Source: Sepioteuthis lessoniana
Lineage: Eukaryota; Mollusca; Cephalopoda; Myopsida; Loliginidae
Length of the DNA stretch: 64,000 nucleotides
Direction of reading: 5' to 3'
Assembly (NCBI GenBank): GCA_963585895.1
Contig: CAUZXS010000127.1
Location: 115,440-179,439, forward strand
Positions 33,333 to 43,855 of this stretch are shown here, piece by piece. Numbering within the stretch: the first letter of the stretch is position 1; each line of letters starts with the position of its first letter. A program made the position numbers and the translations under genes. Under the pieces are notes generated by a model, which was not told the DNA's origin, ran no database searches, and saw only the letters and a program-made list of their open reading frames with translations.

Positions 33333-33333
33333 T
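33281..33333. repeat. (CT)n(GT)n microsatellite
   Basis: CT run to about 33315, then GT run to 33333. Confidence 0.95.
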
Positions 33334-33502
33334 TTTATATTAAAAGAGTATACCAGTATGTGAATTATGCACGCATAACCATGAATAAATACAACATTAA
33401 ATATATATCCAAATATCACAATTTTCAAGGGTATGAAGTCATACCAACTTTTTTATCATAACAAATTACAATAGGGTATTTTTGTGTGATATACAACTTG
33501 AG

Positions 33503-33586
33503 ATATAAAAAGGGGGTTGTTTAGGATTATTATTGAACTCCATATATTCATCAGCGACAATGGGTCCCAGTCAGTCTAAAGTGAGT
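33503..33586 (+). promoter_or_regulatory. Candidate core promoter and mini first exon
   Basis: TATA-like ATATAAAAAGGGGG at 33503; an ATG at 33560 in good context (GACAATGG) starting MGPSQSK; then GTGAGT at 33581-33586, a strong 5' splice signal. If read through, the frame ends after about 20 codons. An LTR promoter or chance is equally possible. No matching second exon seen. Confidence 0.25.
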
Positions 33587-33699
33587 TACAGGAGTACTTG
33601 TCAGTTGGACACAGAGAAAGAGGACTGACAGGCCGAGCTGGAGTATTTCCCCTCTCTCCATCTGTAATAGAGCAGCTTACGACAGAACCTACTATCTAC

Positions 33700-33842
33700 T
33701 GCCGGTTTGCTAAACCTGATACAGCTAGTTTTAATTCAGAGGTTTTGGGGGGAAGTTATTTTCTTAGACTGATTAGGTCAAGGTTAAAGAACCCAGTCTG
33801 CTATATTATTTAATCAGCGAGAAGAGATGGATTTATGCCTTT
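33700..33842 (-). mobile_element. SINE A fragment
   Basis: Minus-strand middle part (TTTTAATTCAGAGGTTTTGG, AAAGAACCCAGTCTGC, GATGGATTTATGCCTTTTCC), both ends missing. Confidence 0.65.
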
Positions 33843-33849
33843 TCCAGGG

Positions 33850-34085
33850 GCCGAGTTGGCTGGGGTTGGAAAATACACCGACTGCTTCTCTGCAGAGGGG
33901 TAAGATTCCCCTACTAAACAATCTGATGGTGAGGCTCCAGTAATGCAGGAGCTTTGGGGAATGTGGAGTACCCCTTTATTGCTATCGCTTCCAGGTCCAC
34001 TGTGGCCCGGAGTGGTGGCACCTGATAGAGTCCAATTAATGGGTTAAATAGAAAACTTAAACTGTGTTCTTATGCTAAAATGAAA
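33850..34085 (+). mobile_element. Family D head
   Basis: Head only: GAGTTGGCTGGGGTTGG, ATACACCGACTGCTTCTCTG, GGCCCGGAGTGGTGGCACC, with the start of one internal monomer. Confidence 0.8.
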
Positions 34086-34165
34086 CCCGAACAGCTCTGT
34101 CCAGAGTTTGAACTCGGCTCATTGAGTTTATTTTTTCACACCATAACTAGTACGCTATCCTCGCC
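34086..34165 (-). mobile_element. tRNA-derived SINE head
   Basis: Minus-strand head with CCAGAGTTTGAACTCGGCTC and a degraded A-box side (CACCATAACTAGTACG); probably SINE A. Confidence 0.55.
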
Positions 34166-34689
34166 TTCTTTACGAGGTCATTGAAAGCAAAAAAATATCT
34201 CAAAGTTTATAGAATTCCTTGACCTTGATCAGAAATGAACCAGTAGTTTGAAGGTGGCATGCTGCCTTTTAAACTATTTATTTCAGTTTCTTCGGGATTA
34301 TCGAAATTTAACCAATTAAAAATTCGCATCCTTGTATAATATCCCAAAGCCTTATTACATATAGCAATCTCAAAAAAAAAAATTAACAGTTTTCTCTCAG
34401 GTAGTACATATTTAGCAAGAGGAATTGACTCAAAAATTTCCGCAAATTACCGTCCTAGCTTACAATACTCTGATTGTATTTCCTATGAAAACAACAACAC
34501 TAAACATCTACATGTGATCGTACAATGATCGGAATTACCTAACCTTTGGGTACAAAATAACCCTAAACGCATTAACATGCCATTAGAATCGATCAGTCAT
34601 CTGAAAGATTAAACTCTGGTTTAAAAATACAAACCTCTTTTTTATTGCAGCCTTAGGGATAGACAATAAATTTCAATTTTCGCCAAATC
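34166..34689. other. Unassigned; second family F copy
   Basis: 34515-34620 resembles 17455-17565. No coding signal elsewhere. Confidence 0.4.
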
Positions 34690-35440
34690 TGATTGGGTTC
34701 TTGTGATTTTGTAAATTTGTGTCTCATAGTGCACTACCTGAGTATATAAGTGAGTGGCATCATTGCTATTACAAATAGTAATGGTGAAAGCGTATCTCCC
34801 TCGAAGATACCTCTCTGGTTTTCTGCCTCAGCCTAAGTTTTTCCTCCTACAGTCAATTCCAATTTCCAGTTTTTCGTGGCTTCCGTGATAAATTTTATGA
34901 CTTTTTCGGAGATCTTGAACATTTTGATACATTCTGCTACCCAGGATTACGGGACAATATCATTGGTCTTCTTATTGTCAGTCCACACCATGGCTACATT
35001 TTTCAAAATCGCTTTGCTCTCCTTGAGGATGTGCTGATTAGTGAAGAATAAATCACCTTTTGTTCACTTGTGGGATCCTTTCTGTTCTTCGGGGAAACAG
35101 TCCACGGCTTACTAGGAAGTAATAAATCTTCTCCATAATCTGTACAGTCAGGATATTTTAGTGGGTGGGCCTTTCTGGATCAGGTTAGCTTTACCCTTCG
35201 TTATTTGTTTAGGTATTTTTACTTCTTCTGGGCATCTCTTCAGTCGAAGGACCAGTCTGTCATGGATGGACATGGATTTTTAAAACCAGAATCTATGTAT
35301 ACCACCATGGCTGGACGTTTTCCAATTCGGTTCTTTCTTGTCCAGATATTTCTAATATCTCGAGTTCAGAAAACCAACCTTTCATGGATTTTGCTTGGTC
35401 AGGTATCTCTTTAGTGGAAGGGCCAGTCTGTCTAATAAAT
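34690..35440 (-). pseudogene. RLE-type LINE, reverse-transcriptase part
   Basis: Minus-strand palm region closely matching 23400-24480 without its SINE, from the sequence before the palm (about 35200-35400) through the catalytic region to about 34700. Frames are broken. It supplies the empty site for the SINE at 23814. Confidence 0.8.
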
Positions 35441-35466
35441 TTCAATTTTCACCAAATCTGATTGGA

Positions 35467-35830
35467 TTAGACTATTTGGTTTAATGGTATATCAACTCTT
35501 GATGTTTATGTAATGCTAAATCCTACATATATATATATATGTAGAGAGATAGAGAGTTTTTAGTAAATAGTTTGTCGGTAACATCATTTTTAAACGAGTT
35601 TGAGCTTATTTGTTTGCACACAGTTAAATAGTGACAAGCATAGATATAATATAATAATTCTATAGAATTTTATAATTCTATTGAATTTTAATTGTTTATA
35701 CACAGTAAAATAATTTCAATCATTCCTATTCAACATTAGTAATTCTATTTATCAAGTATTTCTGTGTCATACGAATGACTTGCACACAGCCGTATGGTTT
35801 CATATAAGTAATAATAATGATAATAATCCC
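35467..35830 (-). mobile_element. Family D, tail part
   Basis: Tail first (GACTATTTGGTTTAATGG, ATATCAACTCTTGATG), a short TA run, then internal monomers to a TAA-rich end before LINE copy C. Confidence 0.75.
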
Positions 35831-35856
35831 TAGTAAAAGATTAAACAGTTCTATTA

Positions 35857-36475
35857 ACGGCTTCTAGCTGACAAAGAAAAGAAGCAGAAGATACCCCGCA
35901 AAAACAATTACCGACGCCGGCTACGCTGATGACATAGCGATACTGGCTAATACGCCCAACCAAGCTGAAACACTACTGCATAGTTTGGAACGAGCAGCCG
36001 CAGGCATAGGCCTCTATGTCAATGCACACAGAACGGAATATATGTGCTATAATCAAACCCCTCCTAAACTAGTAGACAAATTCACTTACCTAGGAAACAG
36101 TGTCTCATCAACCGAAAAGGACATCGACACGCGGCTAACGAAGGCATGGACAGCTATCAATAGGCTACCGATCATATGGAAATCAGACCTAACCGATAAA
36201 ATGAAACGCAGTTTCTTCCAGGCAGCGGTCGTATCGATACTGCTGTATGGATGCACTACATGGACGCTAACAAAACGGCTGGAGAAGAAGCTAGACGGCA
36301 ATTACACAAGAATGCTGCGAGCAATCTTGAACAAGTCCTGGTGGCAACACTCCACAAGACACCAACTATACGGCCACCTACCTCCCATCACGAAAACTAT
36401 CCAAGTTAGACTAACCAGACATGCAGGACACTGCTGGAGAAGCAGGGACGAGCTCATAAGCGATGTACTCCTCCA
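35857..36475 (+). pseudogene. RTE-like LINE copy C
   Basis: Plus-strand fragment truncated at both ends: LTKKRSRRYPAK, YADDIAILANT near 35920, EYMCYNQT, DKFTYLGNSVSS, then ILLYGCTTWTLTKRLEKK, and RHAGHCWRSRDELISDVLL. Relative to copy B it lacks eight codons (GDISTLEG) in frame near 36057 and is otherwise open over most of its length. The last third of the C-terminus is replaced by family D head sequence on the minus strand. Confidence 0.9.
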
Positions 36476-36524
36476 GGTCAGAGAGGATCTGGGAATAATG
36501 GCAATAAAAGGGTACCTCACGTTC

Positions 36525-36722
36525 AGGTGCTACCACTACGGGTTAAAGTGAACCTGGAGCAATGGAAATGAAGGGCTGCTCCATATTTCCCAGAGCTACA
36601 GACCTAGAGCCTCGCTATGAGATGGTTTGATGTCATATCCTAGATCCTCGTTAACGGTAGTGAGTCTTACTCCTCTACAGAAATGTAGTCGGTGTATTCT
36701 ACTGCCCCAAACAACTGTGCTA
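36525..36722 (-). mobile_element. Family D head
   Basis: Head only, minus strand: CAGGTGCTACCACTACGGG to GTAGTCGGTGTATTCTACTG and CCCCAAACAACTGTGC. Confidence 0.8.
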
Positions 36723-37198
36723 GTCTTGTTTAGAGAAATATCATCATGAACCATTGTTATTATAACAGAAAGAAAATTGACTTGCAGGTACCGAGATAAC
36801 AGATAATGGTAATTGAATATTGTCTATCTCTGAGCCTTTTTGTCTCGTAACAGAATTAACTCTAAAGAGATGTGTATAGTCTCTCGAAGTAATTATAATG
36901 CATAGCCAGGTTGTACAACGTGAATAATGTCAAAATACATTTAAAAGTACCTTATATTCATCGCGTTCAGATTAGCACATGCAGTATGTATTGTCCAAAC
37001 AAGGAGCCAGTAATGAATAAAGGTTGTCAGGTTGGTGAGCCAAACATATAGGTTGTAACGTATTCTTTGTTATTTTCATATGGTTGCACAACATTGGCGT
37101 ATTGTGGTGCTTGGTGCTAAGAAAGATATTCAGTCGGGTCCTCACTCCTCAACGACCAATTTTGGGATTAGTATATCCACGATATACTAACATTGAAT
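36723..37198. other. Nothing recognised
   Basis: No gene or known repeat in this stretch. Confidence 0.4.
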
Positions 37199-37284
37199 GG
37201 GGTGCCCGTGGTGTAATGGTTATCGTCGCAGGAAATGGACACGGTGACACGAGTTCAAATCCTGGACGAGACTGATTGCATTTC
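37199..37284 (+). mobile_element. SINE A head only
   Basis: Intact-looking tRNA-like head with perfect A-box (TGGTGTAATGG) and B-box-like GAGTTCAAATCC, ending abruptly after GATTGCATTTCAC. Confidence 0.9.
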
Positions 37285-37287
37285 ACG

Positions 37288-37346
37288 ACCTGGGATTGAA
37301 ACCAGGCCTCTCGGATCATTGGCGAACACTCTACCCTCTAGGCCAG
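37288..37346 (-). mobile_element. SINE C head only
   Basis: Minus strand: CCTGGGATTGAAACCAGG and CATTGGCGAACACTC. It meets the SINE A head body-side to body-side. Confidence 0.85.
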
Positions 37347-37349
37347 GTG

Positions 37350-37500
37350 ACGTAGGGATATTCCAAACTCCTCAAAACCCCAGAAGTGGAGCCACACCAT
37401 CAGATGCTGTTTAATATCATAAACAGGTATTCTTTTTGAGAAGGGATTTTACCAAACTACAGGGAATACAGTCACCATATTCTAAGCTTCGCCGACAGGA
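37350..37500 (-). mobile_element. Family D head
   Basis: Diverged minus-strand head: ATATTCCAAACTCCTC, CACACCATCAGATGC, TACAGTCACCATATTC-like end. Confidence 0.6.
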
Positions 37501-37727
37501 TGTTTGATGATGGGAAGTAAAATGTACATATCAATGTGGCAGGGCAGGAGACAACTCGTAACAGCTCAAAAAATACAGGCAAAAAAGCTTAGGTATGTAA
37601 TATCCCAGGAGGCTTCCAATGTACACGTCCATTCTCCCCTGACAAGTATATATTCTGAATGTGCTACACGTGCAACGCACATATAGAAAAAATGAGATAA
37701 ATGTTTTTTTGAAATTCCTTATTTGAG

Positions 37728-37965
37728 GGAGTCCCCGTGGCGTACTGGCTAGACTTCAGCCTCAAAGTAAGCAAGTTCGAACTCCAGCCGCACTAATATG
37801 TTCACTTTCGGAGTAATACCATTAGGGAAAGTCAAGAACTTCCTTATCCTCCCAGCGATGGTTTTAATAGTATTACTACTGTTCTGCAAAGATGGCTTTT
37901 GGCATTAGATAACCCACGAAAGTTAATATACCATTAAACAAAGAAACCAAACCAAGTTCCCAGTT
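37728..37965 (+). mobile_element. SINE B
   Basis: Head GTCCCCGTGGCGTACTGG, B-box-like AAGTTCGAACTCC, body CCCAGCGATGG, tail GGCTTTTGGCATTAGATAAC and ATATACCATTAAAC with ACCAAACCA end. Confidence 0.85.
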
Positions 37966-38930
37966 ATTGAATTCATTATTTTGGAGGTTGATATCAATCT
38001 TTCATTTTGCTTGCATCACTCCCGGTTCGTGTAGTGTTGCAGGCGTCTCGGTGAAAGTCAGCAGAGATGAAGAGGCAAAGACGAGATGAGGCCTTTTCCG
38101 TCAAACGTATGGTTACTCATTTTATTGTCGATTCCATAGCTTCCCTCTGGACTGGTCTCAAAAAACGGGAAGACTTAAAAAGGTATTTTCCGATCGCTCA
38201 AAGAATAATCTATTCTTTGAGAAATCGTAGCCCACTCCCAAATGAGTGAGAGAGCAATTTCACTTGCCTTTAAATTTAGGTCACTGCTAGTCACTCTTCC
38301 GGTAACTAACCGTCTATTTAAAAAAAAAAAAAAAAAAAAAACTCTCGTGTATTACCATCTCTCGCGAGATTTTTAATGATTGACTTTTTGTTGTCGGTAA
38401 CTTATCCGGGCACTAAGATCACTAGCGATCGAAGACAGCGTATACATTATACTAAATAGTAAAACATCAGACAATAATTTTCCTATATTTTTCGCTGAAA
38501 AGCGTGCGGTAGGCAATATAGCTGCTGTATCCAATTGTGATCAACAGAAGCGGAGAGGAATTCTTTTGTAGGATCAGACGCTGAAGCTCCAATGTAAGAA
38601 AGGGCACAATTGCATATGCTGCTTCTAGTTCATTGATTTGATTGATTGATTTTAACGGTATGTCAAACCGTCTCATTCATACAATGAACGAAGAGAGGCC
38701 TGGTTGGCTTAACAGTAGCGTATAAAATGAACTTGACGAGCAAAGTTCGAATCCTGGACGAGAATATTTGTGTTTCCTTCACGCTTCGGGAAAATCTCAG
38801 ACATATAAAAGTCAGCGTATGTGGCATTATAAGTTCTTCTCTGTCTGTGTGTACATATTTAGAGGCAATAATTTATATACGTATAGGCACGAGCATGTCT
38901 ATGAGTATACATGTATAATTATTATTATTC
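37966..38930. other. Unassigned, with poly-A tract and possible SINE B head
   Basis: A 22-bp poly-A run lies near 38320-38341. 38697-38775 (GCCTGGTTGGC, AAAGTTCGAATCCTGG) may be a SINE head. The 60-codon frame at 38067 has no recognised domain. Confidence 0.4.
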
Positions 38931-39155
38931 TGTGTTTAATGGCATATTAGCCTTCGTGGGTTATTTAATGCCAAAGCCATCCTTGTAGAAGAACAGTTAT
39001 GGCACTATTTAACCTACAGATAGGGAATGAGGAAGTTTATACTTTTCCTTAAAGGAATTAGTCCAAAAGTGAATCTAATAGTGTCAATGGAGTTCGGACG
39101 TGCTTACAATGAGGTCACAGTCCAGCACGTTAGCTGCTACATCATAGAGACTCCC
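38931..39155 (-). mobile_element. SINE B
   Basis: Minus strand from GTTTAATGGCATATTAGCC through GGCACTATTTAACC to TCACAGTCCAGCACG and GAGACTCCCTCG. Confidence 0.8.
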
Positions 39156-39250
39156 TCGTATATGTCTATGCAGATGGGAGTGAGTGTATTTGTCTGACTG
39201 TGTGTACATAGGTTGTGTATTCGTGTGTATGTTCATGGATGTGTTCATTG

Positions 39251-39590
39251 TACGAGGGTGAATAAAAAAGTAATGCCTTTTTATTTAGTACAGAAATAAT
39301 TACCGACACAGGAGCCTGAATCATACATCAAAATGAAACTGGTCTTCTGTGGATCACATTCCCATTTCTCAACATAGTCACCGTTTTTCTCATTAGCAAT
39401 GTTCCGCCTCTGAATTAGAGTATGTATCCCTGCCTTCTAAAATTCTGTTGACTGTTCTTTGAGCCGCATCATCACAGCAATTTTCACTTCCTCATCACTC
39501 GTATAATGTTTGCCTCTTAAACACTCTTTCATGGGGCCGAAGAGATGATTGTCTGAAGGCGTTAATGTAAAATACTGCTTGGCTCACAAT
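39251..39590 (-). pseudogene. Mariner transposase, C-terminal relic with terminal repeat
   Basis: Minus strand: LTPSDNHLFGPMKECLRGKH, then YTSDEEVKIAV, and after a stop IQRRNIANEKNGDYVEKWE. The D of LTPSD is the third catalytic residue of mariner DDD transposases, and GDYVEK is the conserved C-terminus. The plus-strand left edge TACGAGGGTGAATAAAAAAG at 39252 looks like the terminal repeat. The rest of the gene is missing. Confidence 0.85.
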
Positions 39591-39628
39591 ATCAGCCAAG
39601 GTAAAAATTCTCACTGTGCCGTAAAAAA

Positions 39629-39924
39629 AGTGATGCGCCGGAAGAGATTGACATATGAACTGCATGATAGTTATTTCTGCTCGATGATGATCACACCTGC
39701 AATTCCGAAAATAGCGGATGCGACACATCCCAATGGCCAATAATCGAAAGAAATCGCGCAGGTGTGCTCGGCTGATAATATGGAACAAGGTGAAGGTCCC
39801 ACTTCAATGATGCACCGGAAGAGAGTGACCTGTGAACTGCATGACAGTTATTTCCGCTTGACAACGATCACACAGGCCATTCCAAATGAGCGGAAGTAAC
39901 ACATCCCAATCGCCTGAGATCGGG
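39629..39924. repeat. Two diverged copies of about 110 bp
   Basis: 39629-39738 and 39809-39924 align (TGCNCCGGAAGAGA, GAACTGCATGA, GTTATTTC, ACACATCCCAAT). They may derive from the same mariner-rich locus; function unknown. Confidence 0.7.
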
Positions 39925-40856
39925 AAGATTGCAGAGGCGTAGAGGCGTGTCTTTATCTCTGCGTGGGAGTTTGAAGGTAATATAAGGCCAACGAATTGAA
40001 CAGAAGATAGAGAAAAAAAGATCCCGCTGTTCACGAAACCTCTCTCGTCGTCACGCTGTGTGCGTTGTCTCGGCCATCGTCTCCTGACATCGAAAAGTTC
40101 AAGCCTCATCGACGAACGATCCTAATTCCTCTCCTGACTGCTCCTACTTCACACAAGCGTCCGTCGAGAAGATAAATATATATTGTTATATACAAATTCC
40201 TTGTTGTCGTTTGTTTGACCAGAGGGCGGAACGTAACATTAAATCTCGCCAATAAGTAATGTCCTCCTGCGGCATGCCAGTGTTTGACCTCACAGAACCA
40301 TCAGGATAAGAGAGACAATCGCCTCATTCGGGTGAACAACTTTACTGCATCCTTCATACTCATCAGATTTAGAAGGTGAATACTTGGGAAAGCTGTGCTT
40401 TTAAGCCTTCTAGTTAAACAAGTTAGTATAGATGAAGGAAAAACAAGAAGCGTTGGGACTAGCTGCTACACCCCCAAAAAACTATTCGCTAAGGAAATCG
40501 CTCCACCATCATTGACGAGGTATTGCTACAATACTATGGTCCACAGAGAAGCTACAGGAATCCCGCATACGGCTCAATGGAATCGTCGAACCGAATTCAA
40601 ATCCTTGACGAGGCTGCTTACGTTGTCACAGAGAGGAGAATAAATGAGTGAGCACATGGGTAAAATATTATCTATCTTTTCTACTGAAGCATGAGGTTAT
40701 TACTCCTAATTTCCACTCAGTCTGACTCACTTAATCAACTCAAAATATTCACTTGTAGAATTGCCATACCAGTCTGAGCTATATGAAGAATCATTAACTA
40801 AAAGTATTCACCGTAAGAATTGTCGAATGAAACGAATAAATGATATCCCGATCCTT
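39925..40856. other. Unassigned, CG-richer at first
   Basis: 39925-40240 has more CG than its surroundings and ends with GAGGGCGGAACGTAACATT, which might be an LTR edge, but no matching partner is visible. The rest has no recognisable gene. Confidence 0.35.
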
Positions 40857-41005
40857 GAGGAGGCTATCGTTGTGTAACGGTTATCGTTGTAAGAAATGGA
40901 ATCGGGTACTCGAGTTCAAATCCTGGACGAGGCTATTTGCATTTCACTTCACGCTAATGCCCTTAGGAAGTACGTTATTCTATCTGTTCTCTCCCATCCA
41001 GTGAT
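40857..41005 (+). mobile_element. SINE A, 5' half
   Basis: Head with GTGTAACGGTTATCG and B-box-like GAGTTCAAATCCTGG, then TGCATTTCAC and AATGCCCTTAGGAAG, ending near TCTCCCATCC. Confidence 0.8.
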
Positions 41006-41280
41006 TGCAAGAAATAGTGATTGCAAGATAAAGAGAAAATAAAAGAATGAGATAATGGATAATCAGATTTCTTAAAATCCATAGAATTTCTACGGGTCTA
41101 ACTAGTTTATATAATTGTAAAAAATAGTTTCATTTAGAGCTCCCAAAAGCTGAGAATGCAGCAAATGGTTAAGAAGAAGGCCGTAAGACCCGAAGGCCGA
41201 AATGTTGCAATAACGACAGCAAAGACAATTAAACTGTTTCTACTTTAGTCAATAAAACAATCGCACATTTATTTTCATTT
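41006..41280. other. Unassigned, with GGCCGAAATG motif
   Basis: GAAGGCC (41176-41182) and GAAGGCCGAAATGTTG (41192-41207) form a GGCC/GGCC pair next to GAAA, similar to the motif at 29496-29520. CAATAAAACAATCG follows at 41250. Confidence 0.35.
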
Positions 41281-41830
41281 ATTATTGTTTTTTTGTGAAG
41301 TTGAAAAAAAGCAACGCAGATTTTTGTTCTTTGTTAATTCCAAATTAAAAAAAAAGAAGAAAAAAGAAACGTAGATTTTTCTTCAATTTTAATTTTAAAG
41401 AAAGAAAAAACAAAAAGAAAACAGAAAAAAGTAACAGATTAGATTCTTTTCCTCCAATTCCAAAGAAAAAGTCCACGCAGATTTTTTTTTCTTTGGTAAT
41501 TCCAAAGAAAAAAAGGAAGACAGATTTTGTTTTTTTTAATTCTAAAAGAAAAAAAAAGAAATGCAACACAGATTTTTCCTCTTCTCTTTTAATTTTAAGT
41601 AAAAAAAAAAGAAAGAAAAAAGAAACAAATTTTATTCTTTTTCTAATTCCAAAAGAAAAAAAAGCAATGCAATTTTTTTCTTTTTTTTTTTTTTTTGTTT
41701 ACTAAAAAACAGATTTTGTTCTTTTTTTAATTCCAAAAGAAAAAAAGAAAAAAAAAACAACACAGACCTTTCTTTCTTCTTTTATTAATTCAAAAAGATA
41801 AAGAAAGAAATAGAGAAAGAATGCAATTAT
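41281..41830. repeat. Alternating poly-A and poly-T minisatellite
   Basis: About eight degenerate units with the order AATTCCAAA, A/G-rich run, CAGATTTT, T/C-rich run. Each unit can pair with its neighbour. A related piece lies at 49820-49985. Confidence 0.8.
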
Positions 41831-42151
41831 TATGCTGGTAATTTACTCCTTTAACAAAACTTATGTCTTCGTTAAATCGATTCCCGCCATATTCATCTCA
41901 AGACAATCAGTTCCTGCTCAGGCTTTTATGCCGTTTTTAAATCAATCATTTATAATGAAAGAAAAGCTAGTGACTACGGATTTAGCGAATTCTTGTACAC
42001 AGTCTATGTCATTGCATCACTCACCAGTCACATTCAAACCGGCTCATGTCTTTTCTGGCTGCAATAATTCAGTTTTAAAACAGGATTTTTAGTTCTTTTA
42101 AGTCCATAAATCTTCACTCGGCTGATCTAAGTCTGGTCTAAGGCTGCATTA
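41831..42151. other. Nothing recognised
   Basis: An open frame of 86 codons (41832-42092) without family resemblance. Confidence 0.35.
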
Positions 42152-42163
42152 ATAATCCTGTCC

Positions 42164-42449
42164 GTGGTGTAATGGTTATCGTCGTAGGAAATGAACACGG
42201 CGACAAGAGTTCAAATCCTGGACGAGACTGATTGCATTTCACATCGCACTAATACCCTTGGGAAAGGTATGAATCCAATTATTCTCCCTCCAGCTATGGG
42301 TAAATAGTAGGGCAGACTAGGTTCTTCAGCCTTGGTAAGGCAAGTAGTCTAGGAGAAGGAAAACTCTGAATTCAAACCTGTTAAACTCCGCTTAAAAATT
42401 GACCTTGTGTCATATCCTGCCTGAGCGGAAGGGTTGGTAAATATGATTG
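42164..42449 (+). mobile_element. SINE A, full length with target duplication
   Basis: Plus strand, 286 bp, A-box TGGTGTAATGG, B-box-like GAGTTCAAATCC, complete body and 3' end (GGGTTGGTAAATATG). ATAATCCTGTCC flanks both sides (42152-42163, 42450-42461). Confidence 0.95.
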
Positions 42450-42461
42450 ATAATCCTGTCC

Positions 42462-43560
42462 AATACAGACCGAATTTATTACACCAACGAATTAAACTTG
42501 TAGGGTGACAATAAATATTTCCTCTATTGAATGGGCTTTTCCGTTAGGTATATTAAATGACACTCTCAAAAACACATCCTTGATTTTGTTTTGCTTCTAT
42601 TCTTTGAACTGTAAAGACGTGTCTCGAAATCTGCCAAAGAAAGTTAGTCATTTTACTTTCTCTCATCAAAATAAGCCGTTTTATATTTTTGTACCCCTTT
42701 TACATATTGCTAATTCATAGAACAACCTTCATATTTCTAGCTGTTGAGATAAATTTGTGAATTCTTTCTTCTTAATGCAATCGGTGTGTATATTATGTAG
42801 ATAAAAGTTTAAATACGCACAAATACGTTTATCTTGTCTTTTCTCTTGGTTTGTTTAGTGTCTATATAACTATATTCGTGATGTACTTATATTTATGACG
42901 AGACCGGGTTTTCTTAATAGAGCCACACGACTGGGAGAAGAAAATACGCTGAATTTAAAATCTAAGGAGTGTTATTTAGAAAGCCGACAGTACACTGTTA
43001 TAAGCTCATCCCCAAAACTAAAAACTATGACTCGTCCTACACAAGCTTGTACCTCAATAAAAAAAATCCCTTGTGTAAGCATTCTAGCGATTCACATCTT
43101 TTATTGAATTGCTGGGCACTCATACTGTTATATACCAATGAATGAAGAGACCATAACGCTTTTGGTAATAAAAATATAAACCCTTTTTATTCGGAAGGCA
43201 CAAAGTCGTTGTGTGGAGAGAGTGAAAAACAGAGAGACTAAGAGACGGGCGTCTGCTATCATTGACACAATGTTGAGGACAGACATTCAGAACCTTACTT
43301 CTTCTTTGATGGGACTGATCAGGGTACTTCTAAATGCGGTTTCTGGGCACTCGCTGACTGCTCTCCAAATGACTCCGAATATGACTGTGTTTTGACTGAA
43401 AATATCTTGTCATTATATAATTTTCTCAGCGTCCACACATTTATTTACGGCTCCCAATTCACGTTTTGTTTGCATAGGTTCGTGTTCTGTTTAGAAATAC
43501 GCAACTAACATGCTGTCAAAGGTCAATATGCAACGATACGTCATACGCCACGGAGAGTTA
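42462..43560. other. Nothing recognised
   Basis: Several short open frames (up to about 70 codons) match no family I know; no repeat identified. Confidence 0.4.
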
Positions 43561-43612
43561 CTATATATATATATATATATATATATATCATCATGTCATG
43601 CTGATAGTACTG

Positions 43613-43687
<75 letters not shown>

Positions 43688-43789
43688 ATACATTATTTCG
43701 AAAAATCAGCTTATCAACTCTAACAATACAAAATATAATGCTCAGAATTTAGAAACCGAAATAGGACGGATTTAAAACTATTTATATGA

Positions 43790-43834
<45 letters not shown>

Positions 43835-43855
43835 TGTGTGTGTGTGTGTGTGTGT
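43561..43855. repeat. Cluster of TA and TG microsatellites
   Basis: TA at 43563-43588, TA at 43615-43668 followed by TG to 43687, and TA then TG at 43789-43855. Confidence 0.95.

Noticed and set aside
37199-37284. A true tRNA gene
   Set aside because: A- and B-box-like motifs are present, but the cloverleaf stems do not close and the same sequence heads a dispersed SINE.
39804-40109. A 101-codon minus frame as a gene
   Set aside because: It covers one of the two diverged 110-bp repeats and has no recognisable family; the openness may be chance.
40150-40250. LTR edge ending at GAACGTAACATT
   Set aside because: No second copy, inverted ends or target duplication could be found within the window.
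41345-41705. Lysine- and phenylalanine-rich frames on both strands
   Set aside because: They come from the alternating poly-A and poly-T minisatellite.
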